Positions 21,998-33,101 of a DNA stretch of 64,000 nucleotides are shown here, one piece after another. The position numbers and the translations under genes were made by a program. Positions within the stretch are counted from its first letter, which is position 1. Each line of letters begins with the position of its first letter. The notes beneath the pieces were generated by a model. It saw only the letters and a list, made by a program, of their open reading frames with translations. It ran no database searches and was not told the DNA's origin. Source of the DNA: Penicillium oxalicum (taxonomy: Eukaryota > Ascomycota > Eurotiomycetes > Eurotiales > Aspergillaceae); assembly GCF_001723175.1 (NCBI RefSeq), contig NC_064655.1, forward strand, positions 310,001 through 374,000, in the 5' to 3' direction.

Positions 21998-22561
21998 ATG
22001 GATTCCACTATGCCTGTTTCATCTCTGGAGCGTTCGGCTAAAACACGACGAGGACAATTCGACTCTGAATCGCAATCTGCTTCTGGAACAGACAGTCTCC
22101 AAAAGCCAGCCAGTCTAAAAATACGGCACGGAATCAAAGTAAGGCTTCTTTCCTCTCCCCCGGCGGCAGGAATATTCTATCAATCTCAACGGACTCTCAC
22201 CAGGACATAGGAGGCATCAGTGACTAGAAATATTCCCCTTGTTAGTGAGATGAAACGGATTTTGGATGAAAATCCCTCTCTAGCTTCGTCGGCCATGGAG
22301 CTTCTTGATCTCTATCTTTGTCTATGGGATTGCTATATTGTCAAGTCCACCCAGAAGATACGGCTGGAAGAGGAATACCGAGTGCTCCGGGACTCCAATG
22401 CATGGCTCGCACAGGGGAACAGCCAGTTGCACCAGGCATGCGCCGATCGCGAGTTGCTATTATGGAACCGTCTAGAGGCTTTCAACTCCCTAGGGCGGGG
22501 CATAATCGCGGTACTTCAGAGCAGCGAGCGTTTCCCGTCCGACATGATCATGCAGCAGTAA
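21998..22561 (+). CDS. Hypothetical coiled-coil protein, two exons, 163 aa
   Basis: Exon 1 (21998-22138, 47 codons) and exon 2 (22211-22561) are joined by a 72-nt intron with a GTAAGG donor and an ACATAG acceptor; phase is kept and the frame is open to TAA 22561. The N-terminus is polar and Ser/Gln-rich; residues from about 60 on (MKRILDENPSLASSAMELL; RLEEEYRVLRDSNAWL) look helical and coiled-coil-like. No signal peptide or membrane span. I cannot name the family. It lies between the arms of the 180-bp inverted repeat and is intact although its neighbours are decayed. Confidence 0.55.
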
Positions 22562-22867
22562 TGAGCGGAAATCTGGATGATAGCTTTTACTTGGACTGTC
22601 TCATTGTTGATTCACAACCGTTGATGCACGATTTTGCTGTCTGGTGAAGTGGGGCAAGGGAGCGGCGACCTAATAGTGTGCCCCACTTCAACTGTCGCGC
22701 TGTTAATCCGTTTCACACTGCTATCCGCTGCAAAGGGGTGCATGTTTGGTTAATGAAGGCCTTCTGCCAAATGCATTGAAAGAGCGTAAGAAGTACGGTA
22801 CGGAATAGTATATTCGCTCATTTTTTCCGGATAAGAATTGAAATCTTATATATCTATATTCTGATTC

Positions 22868-23048
22868 TGAGAGAGTTTGCCCTCTCCAGATGTTTGCTAG
22901 GCCCAGCAGCAGTCATGTGCCTTGAGGGTCTTTCTCCCGCTCGTGGGTTTTCCCTCTCTCTTCCTCCTTCTTCCTGAGATAGACTTCCCAATTCCAGTTG
23001 TCTCGCCTCCAGATTGCTTCCTTGCCTTGTAGACCTGTATGTCTATCA
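22868..23048 (-). repeat. Inverted repeat, right arm
   Basis: Reverse complement of 20894-21073. Read on the minus strand it encodes GLQGKEAIWRRDNWNWEVYL, the same peptide as the left arm but without that arm's TAG after WEV. This suggests it derives from a copy of the F-box-like gene. Confidence 0.75.
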
Positions 23049-23090
23049 ATCACTCTTATGCAAATTCATTTCCGTCATTGCAAAAACATC

Positions 23091-23438
23091 ATGCTTGTTC
23101 TTTGGGCGGATCCCACTATTAGCTTATCGAGGTGCGAGACAGGGCAGGCGAACGGTGCTATGCTAGCCCAGCTTGAAAAAGTACTTAGCCGAGCGGATGA
23201 ACTCCATCGCACACTCGCTCAACAGGGGTGTGAGTTTTCGATTTTTCCATCCCCGGCCGCATTCGAAATGTGCCTAGACCAAGCAAAGGAATCAGGTGCG
23301 GCTTTCGAAGAAGGTGACTGGGATCAAAACCGGGGTGCTGAATCCCGCATTTGGCGCAGTGTTGAGCCACAACTGGGCTATTGGATTCGAACAAGCTTCT
23401 TTGACATGTTTGAAAGAAAGGATATGGGATTTGTGTGA
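23091..23438 (+). CDS. Hypothetical protein, 115 codons
   Basis: ATG 23091 to TGA 23438. The segment MLAQLEKVLSRADELHRTLA looks like an amphipathic helix and the composition is balanced. A second frame (23296-23643) overlaps it. No family recognised, and the start may lie in another exon. Confidence 0.3.
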   Translation: MLVLWADPTISLSRCETGQANGAMLAQLEKVLSRADELHRTLAQQGCEFSIFPSPAAFEMCLDQAKESGAAFEEGDWDQNRGAESRIWRSVEPQLGYWIRTSFFDMFERKDMGFV

Positions 23439-23644
23439 CACGCGATCAAGGGCATGCGAGGACCAAGTCGCTTACTCTGAGCCCAGGCAAAGTAGGAAAC
23501 AAGACTTTTCATGTCTCTTTGAGCAACTGATAATTCGTACATCTGGAGATAATCCTAGGACTGACGAATATGGTCACCACGTACATAAACTCTCTCATAC
23601 CAAAGTTCAATCCTTGAAGACAAATAGAACCCCAGAGTTGTAGC

Positions 23645-24333
23645 GATTCTAGCTGCTTGCAGGCACTCCATCACTGGAAGATAACACTCGCACTGAAAAC
23701 CACTAAGTACATAGCAAGAAACCACCTAATATACCCCATACGTTTGCGTTTGGAGAAACTCTTGCGGTGGAGCTAGTGGGCGATGCGGTCTTGCTTGATG
23801 TATTAATCTGACACTTTATAAAGCATGATCCCTTTAATGACCGCCAGAAAGTGAGAGAATGTGAATCTCACGTGATAAATATGGAGGCCTCAGGTCTCCT
23901 GCCCAAAATTGAATCTGTCCCAATGTTAGGGGGTCTGTATCGCAGGACAGAGAACCTGTTGGCTAGGCAGAGAGTCCAAGTCTATGGGGTCTGAATTCAA
24001 AGACTGAATCTTGGGGTCTGGTAGGCTCCACTAGTTCCCACAATATATACATGGAGGTTCCGCATATCGAGTCCCCATAGCCCCACATAGAGCCCTTGGG
24101 GTTGTTACCCTTAGGCGACGCGGGGTCAATTCGACCGCGAATCGTCTTGAGTCACCACGCATGACTTGCGCCGTGACACCCAGCACCCCTCGAACACCAC
24201 ACCGCCCGTGCCAAAGTGCTTGGTGCTTAGTCATAATTCACCAGCCTCCTGGCGGCTATTTAGGAAACATCGAGCGCAGCTTCCTCCCTGGTTGCTTGAT
24301 TGTTCCAAGAACAAAAAAATATTGCTTGACCAC
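23645..24333. other. Intergenic, upstream region of the kinase gene
   Basis: No gene recognised. Short frames on both strands near 24031-24361 have no family resemblance. Confidence 0.4.
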
Positions 24334-26010
24334 ATGTCAACATTTCGGCGATTGGCCTTGACAACAAGGCGTACGATGTTCTCATTCGCCAAAAAGTCAC
24401 TCTGGCAGTTACCACCCAACTCAGGGCCACCAGTTCCTCAAGAAGAACTTGTTGACGAAGAGGTTTGTCCTGACTACAATTCAGCGACATTCTACCCAGC
24501 AAAACCGGGGAGGTCCTCGACAACAAATTTCAACTACTTGTCAAAATTGGATGGGGATCACAGTCAATCGCCTGGCTCGCCCGAGACATTTCCAGGTATC
24601 TTCTCCACACTGTGACCACGCTTGCTTGCTTTATGTTGACCACGATAATTAACCCCGATCCTTATAACTAAGACTTAAATGGCAATCTGAAAAAACCGTG
24701 GCCCTGAAAATAATTAACAGTAGCGACGCTGACGATGCTCGTCATGAGAAGGAGATTGAAAGCCATAATACCCAACAGCATTCCGAGCATCGTGGTCGCG
24801 TAATTCTAAGGACGTGCCTGGATGACTTCGAAGTGACTGGTCCGGAAGGAAAGCACGTGTGCCTTGTGTACGAGCCGATGAGAGAACCTCTCTGGATTTC
24901 ACAGAGGCGCTTCGTTGATCGCAAGATCCCCCTCCCCATTGCGAAGGCCTATGTCTACTTCCTCCTTGCTGGCCTTGACTATCTTCACGCAGAGTGCAAA
25001 GTCAACCATACGGGTAAGCGTTTGAAGCCGTTCTTCTGTGCCTTTTTGGGATTTCAGACCTAATTTATTTGTCAGATCTAAAGCTGGGAAATATCCTCAT
25101 GAGCTTTGAAAACGAAAACATTCTTCCAGACTTCATCAAACGACAACAACCGATGCAATTTAAGGTCGACAACGAGAATTCCCGGGAGATTTACCGCTGC
25201 CATAATTACTTCGGTGCTCTTGATGGGAGAGAAATCAAAAATATCATCCCTAAAATAGCCGATTTTGGGCTCGCCACAAGACTGGACAAACCATCTACCC
25301 GAAACGGAATGTTAGGAGAGCGACTTGGTATTTACCCTATACAACCGGACTATTACCGTGCTCCAGAGGTAATCCTTGGCTGTGGGTGGGATTTTAAGGC
25401 AGATATCTGGAACTTTGGTGTGCTGGAAAGACCCTGGGCGTATTTCTTAAGGTCTGTTTGCAACACAACGCTTTCCGTTTCCCCTGAGTTTATTTGCAAT
25501 TATTGGCTTGGCATCAAGTCTGATATTCCTGTTTACAAGCTATGGAATATCCTTGGAAATAAGGAGTTATTTGAACAGGTACATACGAAAAGCCAATACG
25601 ACGCAACGTCACACCTCGCGGAAATGATTGCCCTACTCCGCCCTCCACCTAGGATATTGCTCGCGAAATCAAGGGCCATGTTAGAGCACAATTGGCCTCA
25701 GCCTGTCACGAATGACGCTGGAGCACTCTGCAATAATGCTCAAGAATTCTTTGGTGGCCCTTTCTTCGACGCAGAAGGTTGTTAGACAACTATTGCACGT
25801 CAATACCCGAGATACTGTCTGATTCAAGGAAAATTCTGCTGTAATGAATTGATTCAATCCAGATGTTTAAAGGATACAGCCACGTTCCTCGAAGAGAGCG
25901 ATCGAGAAGCATTTCTATCTTTTGTTGGAGATATGGTCACCTGGCTCCCAGAGAAGAGGAAGACAGCTCGCGAACTGATGCATCACCCATTCCTCAAACT
26001 TGGGGCTTGA
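24334..26010 (+). pseudogene. SRPK-like serine/threonine protein kinase, one frameshift
   Basis: The protein is a fungal SR-protein-kinase-like enzyme, which phosphorylates Ser/Arg-rich or similar substrates. Visible motifs in order: MSTFRRLALTTRRT at ATG 24334; glycine loop KIGWGSQS then AWLARD; VALKI lysine; LDYLHAECKVNHT|DLKLGNIL catalytic loop split by an intron (25017-25074, GTAAGC to TCAG); IADFGLAT (DFG); YYRAPEVILG (APE); HLAEMIALL; and the C-lobe end LPEKRKTARELMHHPFLKLG at TGA 26010. Further introns lie near 24600-24685, 25420-25535 and 25770-25830. The only clear lesion is near 24507-24510, where the G-run is one base too short to join YPAKPG to EVLDNKF. All catalytic motifs are otherwise present, so an assembly or sequencing error would make this an intact kinase. 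Confidence 0.75.
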
Positions 26011-28222
26011 TCAGCTATCCGCTTATATTGGGAAAATGAGGCCAAACCTTCTACGAACCGGATCTCAGAGCAGCCCTTTGCGTTCTAAGTTTGTCAACCA
26101 AAAGGTGCACCGTGTAGTTGTATAAGATAATGATTTGCATGAATGTTCAATGAGCCCTTTCCTAAACTTTAATCCTTAATCCTTTCGCAAATGCCAAGAG
26201 TAGAATGTATTTGAATGTCTATATACATACAGCGTTTCGTAGTTTTGAAATGAAGCTTGAGCATATCAGTCCATTAACAACCCACGATACATCAGTTACC
26301 CTAACCGCACCAACCGCAACCACCCTATATCGTAACAGCCACACACAAGCCGCCAAATTACCCCTCCAGATCACTGAGAAGGGTCAGAGCCTTCAGGTGC
26401 AGCGGGAATCCGCGGAAGCTTCACGCAGCCATACATAGCCTTCGAAAAGACCACTGTCCCATCGGGGTACACATGCGCGGATGTAACGCGGGAATCCCCC
26501 TTCCTTAATGATATAGAACCGTGGAGAGGGTCATTGTTTCTAGGAGTTGCATGAAGGTCGCCCCCAATCCGTTGCTAAGTACTTCGGCCAATCAAGGCGT
26601 TCCGGAGAGAGGGCTAGTGCTTACTGCACAGTGGCCGAATCAACTTTGTCCAGTAGCTGCGGAATAAGATCCACGGCATTTTCGGCATACTGCTTGACCC
26701 ACGCGACATCCTGGGTTGTTCCTCTATTACTCCAGGTAAGGGACTTCAATTTCTGGACTGCGGTAGAAAACGTGCGAGAAATATTTGTTGCTGGTGGATC
26801 GGGGTGAAGCTTGGAAGCAGTATAGGCGAACAGCAGTCAGATTGTGAAGGCAGGAGTATTTGACCTGTATTGAAGACAGACAGACATTGGCGGCAAAGGC
26901 ACGGGTATTTATCAATCCCCATCACTGGTCATCATTCAATGCCATCTCCGTGATATACGTATGCTATGTACGGAAAAGGATCTCCGAAGCGCTTGAGTGT
27001 TCTAATAAATAGCGCAGAATACACCCCGGTTGAAAAGTAGCTACTTAAGCCGTCAGATACAAAAGCGCGTGAAATCAAAGGCTAGATACGATTTCGGGGC
27101 TTGCTGCAGCCTTCGAGTGTGATGTGCGACAATCGGAGTTTCAGCTGGCGCCTCGAGGTATTCTCGGAAGCCACCATCACCAGTCGATATTACCCTCTGT
27201 GTTCAAACGTTTGATGAGTTAGCGCTCAAACTCTTCTCATTCAACAGGGCCACCCTGTTTTTCGAGGTCAGCGAGAGACTATATGCCGTATACAGTCGTC
27301 GTTCGGAGTGGAACTCTCTCGTCAACAGCAAAGTAAGCAACAATTTACAGTTTTTCCTCGTCAGATTGGCGTCCATCTCCCCACGTTGGCAGGTTTTCTA
27401 TAGGGCAATAGAGGGTAGGAAAGCAAGGTAACCTGCAGCGGCCCCCAGCTAGCTAGGGCACACATTGTAGAGATAACCGTCCCCCGTTCTGCGAAATCGA
27501 TATCTTTTTTGAAAGGACATTCCAAGCCACGGCGTTGAAGTTAACGAGATGAGCGATTCGCCGGCGCTGAGATCAATTCCTTCATGTGATGAAAACTTAC
27601 ATTTCTAATGAGATTACTCCGTACCGTGACTACGAGATGTACTTAGTCCCCAGTCTATTATTGCAGACGGGCTACTAGCGCCTTTGGGCCGTTCCATCTA
27701 TCCTTCCAGCGCTTCCTGGCAGGTGGATAGAAGAAGTGAATGAGGGATTTTAGCTTACCGCAGGAGCAGGTCGCTAGACCTCTGCGTTGGAACCTCTCGC
27801 CCAGCCCTGTTAGTGTATGCTGGGTGGTTTGATCGCTTTGCGTCCTGGCACGTGACGACTTGCTGCGCTCAACTTCAACGTGTAACACGATACACAGTTA
27901 ACACCACGCCACTTAGGACCAATTCATGCGTCGCGACTTCTGCAACCATGCAGCAGCCCTGCTATCTGACGCAATTAAGATATGGGCTTAGGTCTGTGCC
28001 TCCTCCCACAAGCCTTAGATGATATTCGCCGTAATATGAATGTTCCTCGCCTTTTGGTTTGTTGAACCTCTATACATATCGCCGAGTCTGATGGAAGTTT
28101 TCTGCTAGCTGAAGTAGCAGAAGTGATACCTAAATCTCAAAATTTAACAATTAAGCGAGCAGAGATGCTTTTCTTCTTGAAAATGGCAGAAATCTGAATC
28201 AAGAATAGGGAGAACATAACTA
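26011..28222. other. Long stretch without a recognised gene
   Basis: Only short reading frames. At 27490-27540 (minus) the peptide AWNVLSK matches the NACHT fragment at the window's left end (AWNVLSKIF), and the DNA shares GAAAGGACATTCCA, so a short NLR relic is possible. A minus-strand frame at 27658-27888 is unassigned. Confidence 0.4.
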
Positions 28223-30099
28223 ACGTAATTCCCGGCTTCGCGGCACACCCGGCTTCGCGGCACACTCATCACCACCAAAGAATTTCAAAATCAATTATCT
28301 CAACCAGCACCCTTTGATTCAACTAAATCTGGCGACTTTTACATGAATTGATCCTATGGCCAACTTGCCCACACCCACTACACTTAGGCCGAGCCCTGGT
28401 AGCCGGCTGGTCTGCCTGATTAGGCGTTTCGCCCTGCGCATGCGATACTACCTCACCCACTTCAACTAGCTGATTTGCCTGCTGAGCTAGTTGTAGGCCC
28501 TCTTGAACGGTTAGACCCTCATCGCAAGGTATCTGCCTAGTTGACCGTTTGCGCTTCTTGATAACCTTCTCATTTGCTGCGCGTAGATTAGCGATTTCTT
28601 GCGATAGTATCGCGGCGTTATGCATCGAGAGATAGGCACTCTTGATAATCTGATCCACAGCGGTTTTCGATGGCGACGGAGGGCTATTTGAGCGCTATTT
28701 TAATAGATTCTTGAGTAAGGTAGCCTGTTTCTGTAGCTGAACCACGGTTCTAGGTGTTTTTGGTGTGAATTGGCTAGATCGGCTAGTTGGCCGGCTAGTT
28801 GGTGGTGTAGGCGTTCGTAGAGAGATATTAAGCTTCGAAAGCACCCTTTCTGCATCAATCGGTACTAGCCCACTAGCTGCGAAGCTATTTTGAACAGTAG
28901 CTGGTTGAAAGGCCTCTAGCCGTGCGCGTTGATAGTCATCGAGGAAATCAAATTTATCGATGTGATTGTAGCCCCTACGCGCAAGATCACTGATAAATCG
29001 ACCGTATATGCGTTTTAATACTGCAAAACAGCCAACATCTAGTGGCTGTAGTAGATACGATGAATGCGCAGGCATACAGAGTGGTATAATATCGTTTTTA
29101 GCGCAGATTCGGTCGAATTGAGGCGTAAGGTGGCTACCGTGGCCATCAAGAATTAGTAGTCGAAATCGGCCTCGTACGCGCGAATTTGTTGATGGGATAA
29201 ATAGCTTTTGTAGCCATCGTAGGCTAATCTCATCGGTAGTCTATCCGTTATTCGAGACCTCGAATCGCCAATCTTGTGGTAGGTTATCAAACCAACCAGC
29301 GATTGCAACCTTGCCCTTAAAAATCACATATGGCGGTAGCGAATAGCCATCAGCGCAAATTGCTTCGATAGCAGTAACCCATTCGCGATTACCTGGCTGT
29401 AGTAACGATCGCCGACCGTAGTAATCAGCTCGCGTAACAACCTTTTGTGTTGATATAAGGCCTATTGCAAATCCTGTCTCATCGAAGTTGTAGATATCCT
29501 GCGGTTGAATACCGTTCTCATCGATCACGCGTTGTACGGTCGCAAACCACGCTCGTAGCGATTTTGGATCTTCGTTTAGGGCGCGTTGATAGTCGTATCG
29601 CCTAGAGAAACGCGATCGAATCTCTTCGCGTCGATTAATGAAGGTTGATGGCCAATTCCTACCAACAGTAGGTGGTGGCTGGCTACCGCGGGCAGCCAGT
29701 AGGATATTAGCCATCTCTCGTACAGTAGCTGGCCTAGGCGCTGCTCCACGCGTATCTAGAGAGATGATCCATTCAACTAGCGAATCCTCTTCTGTTTCGG
29801 TCAATTTATAGGTAGATAGGCGTTGATCAACGCGTGCCTGCCTCCCACTCGCGCGTGCAGCGAGAGTTCGGTAGGGTATATCGTATAGCTTTGCAGCTGC
29901 GCGAATCGATTCGATACGACCGTTTTTGATATCGTCAAGGGCTAATAAGATCTTGCCCTCTTGAATGGCCAGTTTCTGTTGAAATGCAGTACGAATTGGT
30001 GGCATGGTAGATGGTTGAAGAAGGTAGGTAGGTAGTTGGACGCGATTCTCAGTGGGGTGTGCCGCGAAGCCGGGTGTGCCGCGAAGCCGGGAATTACGT
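28223..30099 (-). mobile_element. Fot1/Pogo-type (Tc1/mariner) DNA transposon, 1877 bp
   Basis: Perfect terminal inverted repeats of at least 40 bp begin ACGTAATTCCCGG at both ends and are flanked by TA target-site duplications (28221-28222 and 30100-30101), as for Tc1/mariner elements. Each TIR contains two tandem copies of a 17-bp unit CCCGGCTTCGCGGCACA. The length and the single transposase gene on the minus strand fit fungal Fot1-like elements. The TIRs are identical, so the insertion is fairly recent or sequence-conserved, but the transposase holds two stops. Confidence 0.93.
28323..30005 (-). pseudogene. Fot1/Pogo transposase with two nonsense codons
   Basis: 561 codons from ATG 30005 to 28323. 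Order of domains: a psq-type helix-turn-helix (about residues 30-55, IRAAAKLYDIPYRTLAAR), a CENP-B-type DNA-binding domain (about 66-140) and a DDE catalytic domain with D175 (YNFDETGF), D287 (LDGHGSH) and D323 (QPLDVG), a DD35D spacing. A C-terminal CCHC zinc knuckle (CSGCGQVGHRINSC) follows. TAG replaces Trp at 29241-29243 (TGG-to-TAG) and probably Gln at 28695-28697 (CAG-to-TAG). Both are CpA-type transitions on one strand, as in RIP. Without read-through the element cannot make full transposase. Confidence 0.92.
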
Positions 30100-30101
30100 T
30101 A

Positions 30102-31093
30102 GTTATTGAATGTCGAATGACTAATAATGGTGGGGAAAGGTGCCGAAGTGGGGGTTGGCCATTGTTCACGTGCACTGTCCCAGATGTTCTGCCCAACCCC
30201 GCCCTCTGACCCGATCGCAGAACATGGATTGTTTTGAATATTTTGAAGCAGAACCCAAAACGATCAATACAGTCCATGTGCACTTAGGATCAGTGCTAGT
30301 GGCTATTCATCGAATGGACCCATGGCCTACCTCCGACCGACTACGAAAAACCCTAATCAGGTTTCTTGCGATCTCCTGAGCGACTGGCTGCCGAAAGCAG
30401 AGTTCTCAGCAGCGGAGGATGCGCCACACATGAGACTGTGTCGAAATGTCCCGTTAGAACTTCTTCGGCCTTTTCAAAAGGAGGTATCGGAAATACGCAA
30501 ATCTTCATTTCTTCTCCTTTAGTTAACGTCTCGGCAGAACATGAAGACGAGCTTGATCAAATTTTCGAACGGAGCATCCCCACGAGAACCCTACGGCACT
30601 TTAACAGCAATCCTCCTTTACGAAGAGAACGCGACTGTGTCCCTTGTTAACCATGAGGCAAAAATACCACTCGCGAAGGGCGACTCAGTAGAATGGAGTG
30701 GATTGATCGAGATCTTGAACTCGTGTATCTGTGTGGTTACTTGGAGCAGAGAAACGATTTGATAGTCTGGAATGAGTTCAGGTATCATACAGGGGAAGGG
30801 ATGCCCGTTATTTGAGAAAATGATGGAATGCAATATTCAAGCGAACTAGACGGAAGCGGCGAGGAATGAACTGGAAAAGGGGAGTCTGGCAAGAACGGGA
30901 TCGCAGATATCGCATTGAAGGACGGAACGGAATACGCAAGTGCTTGTACATCCGCGGTATCCGGTGAGCGAGCCGAAAGCGGAGGAACATGATCTAACCG
31001 GACTTCAGCTGTTTATCCACCGATCTGCAAACCGCGACTTACTTGAATAATCTTGCGCTTGGGGCACTGGCCATCCTATCTGCCGCTCATCGA
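30102..31093. other. Stretch with unassigned plus-strand frames
   Basis: Several overlapping plus-strand frames at 30140-30762 (for example from ATG 30541) have no family resemblance and no consistent splice model. Possibly a decayed gene next to the transposon insertion. Confidence 0.3.
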
Positions 31094-32610
31094 TCAATTG
31101 TAGACCTGTACCAGCAGCGAGGACTGAATGTTCCCGTGCGGACTGCTGCGATATATCTCCGAAGTCCGCATTAACGTACGCTGTTCGATAGTCAGTACCA
31201 GGTTGAATAACCATAAAGGGTTGAGGAGCTCACTCGATGGACAAGGCCGGGGGCTGATCTGATCATCATCAACGACTGTAAGAGCATCTGTAGAAATAGT
31301 CGGACCTGGCGTGTCGATTGTAGACTGGCTGTCTAAACCGGACGGGGTTTTCTCTGTAGTCGGTGAACCCGCTCCATTATCAGTACGCCGTCTTTTCCGC
31401 ACATCCTCGGCAAGGTTGATCATTCCACCACCTGGACCAGTTCCCCACTGGGTTCTTGGAGATACAGTAATCATAGGGGAGAACAGGCTTGAGAGCTCTT
31501 GCTCATCAAAAGCATTAGAGCCAAATGGTTCCAAATACCACCTGGTAAATATATCCCTTGCGGCGTTCAAATCAGCGCGTAGAGATTTGCATATCTCAGA
31601 AAGTCTGGAAAACAAGTATAAGTAAATGGCAGCACTTTCGGGGATTGTGCACACACTGGACAGTTTTCCCAAATATGCACTTGATTATACAAGGCACAGA
31701 GAGATTGTTCATGTGAAGTTTCGGTAGACGAGCACTGATCTCTGTATATTGACTTTGACACAGAGAGGTCGTGAAGACGTCTATCGACTGCTTCCCTTTG
31801 GCTATGTTTCTCAATGAATAGAATGACGGAGTGACTAAATTCCATGGTCAGCTCTATATGGGCCAATGAAAATGGGTACAATGTGTACAGACAGTAGAAG
31901 AGGATATCGCCACTTCTCATGCCCCATTTGCTCTTGCATTGAAGCCTGTCAACCGCCGCGACTCCCCAAGCCGCGGCGAGCCGCATTTGTCGGAGATGTT
32001 CGGGATTGCCATTTGAAATCGACCCCATCATCTTGTTCACCACATTTTCGTCGATGCCGACGCAACATGCAACATGACAAAGTGCAACGAATAGAAACTT
32101 TTGATAGGATGCGATAAGTTTCGCCAGTTTTGCACTGTCTTCGCATTTTTGCGTGAGTAAAGCGTAAGACTCCAACGTATGGAGTATGTTTGTATGCTGA
32201 CGTTGAATAACCGGTACTGAAGAAAGGCCTCCTTCAATTTGACCGGGCTCTTTTAGCAGTGACTGCAGAATGGATGGCGATGAGAGAGACTCGGTATCGA
32301 GAGATGCAGAGGATATGGCCTTGAACCAATTTTTAGCGGTAGGTATCTTTTTGATAAAGGAAATCAATGTTTTCCTCCATGCTTCTTCTGGCTCGGGTGG
32401 ACTTGGAGGCAAGGTCTTTTGACGTTGGCTACTCAGAGAGCTTTGTGAAGATTCAAGCGGGGAGACCTGAGGATTGACCACGAACGAAATCCGGGATTTC
32501 AGAATAACATCCTGCGGCACATAAGCCGCCCATTCCTTCAATATTAGGTGAAGGCTCTGGATTTGTCTTTCCAAGCTGGAGACATAACAGGAGGAACTAT
32601 GCGGGTCCAT
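31094..32610 (-). CDS. Hypothetical protein, two exons, 488 aa
   Basis: ATG 32610 starts MDPHSSSCYVSSLERQIQSL. Exon 1 (31655-32610) and exon 2 (31094-31604) are separated by a 50-nt intron (GTGTGC donor, TTTCCAG acceptor); the 1467 nt give 489 codons in phase. The protein has a Leu-rich helical middle (SKWGMRSGDILFYCLYTLYP) and a C-terminal half with a basic patch (VRKRRRTDN) that may be a nuclear signal. There is no zinc cluster, signal peptide or clear membrane span. It resembles the regulatory halves of fungal transcription factors in composition only. No lesion is visible. Confidence 0.6.
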
Positions 32611-32706
32611 CTTCTACGAAGAGGATGAAGGGAGATGTTCAAGAGGGAAGACGGTCAAGGGAGGGCGGGGAAAGTTTTGAAAATGGAACAACAGGTGATT
32701 GGGTAG

Positions 32707-32739
32707 ACAGGGGTAGGGCCTAGTAGGCCCTACCCCTGT
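32707..32739. repeat. Perfect hairpin palindrome, copy 1
   Basis: 15-nt arms ACAGGGGTAGGGCCT and their exact complement, separated by AGT. The same palindrome, with one base missing from an arm, recurs at 33068-33101. It lies just upstream of the 32610 gene start, so it could also affect its promoter. Confidence 0.85.
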
Positions 32740-33067
32740 GATCGGGCGTACATAGCCCCAGACCCCACATGCGATTTCTCTCTGGGTCACTGTCGATCAT
32801 GATGATCGACTGGGTCTGTGCAGGTAAGTATATCGCTGAGATCTCCTTACCAATCGGGTTCCGTTCCCTTGTACTACATTAGGCTTCAGTTTCCTCATAC
32901 CTTTACTTTCTAATCTGGTCAATGAGCGGGATGCGGAGGTGGTGAATATCATTTCTATCCTTATCCTTCCGTGTGCATTGAAAAAAGAGGCTGCAGGTCA
33001 GCCCTCACCTTATGCACAACCAACCGCCCTCCTATTCCATCCACTCCACCGCTCCGTCTTGGTATCC

Positions 33068-33101
33068 GACAGGGTAGGGCCTACCAGGCCCTACCCCTGT
33101 C
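33068..33101. repeat. Near-perfect hairpin palindrome, copy 2
   Basis: Arms GACAGGGTAGGGCCT and AGGCCCTACCCCTGTC around ACC. The arms match copy 1 apart from one G missing on the left side. The two copies bound a 328-bp stretch (32740-33067) without a recognised gene, so they might be the ends of a small non-autonomous element. Confidence 0.8.

Noticed and set aside
20894..23048. A 2.1-kb TIR transposon
   Set aside because: No target-site duplication, no transposase, and the arms share a host-gene reading frame; an inverted gene-fragment duplication fits better.
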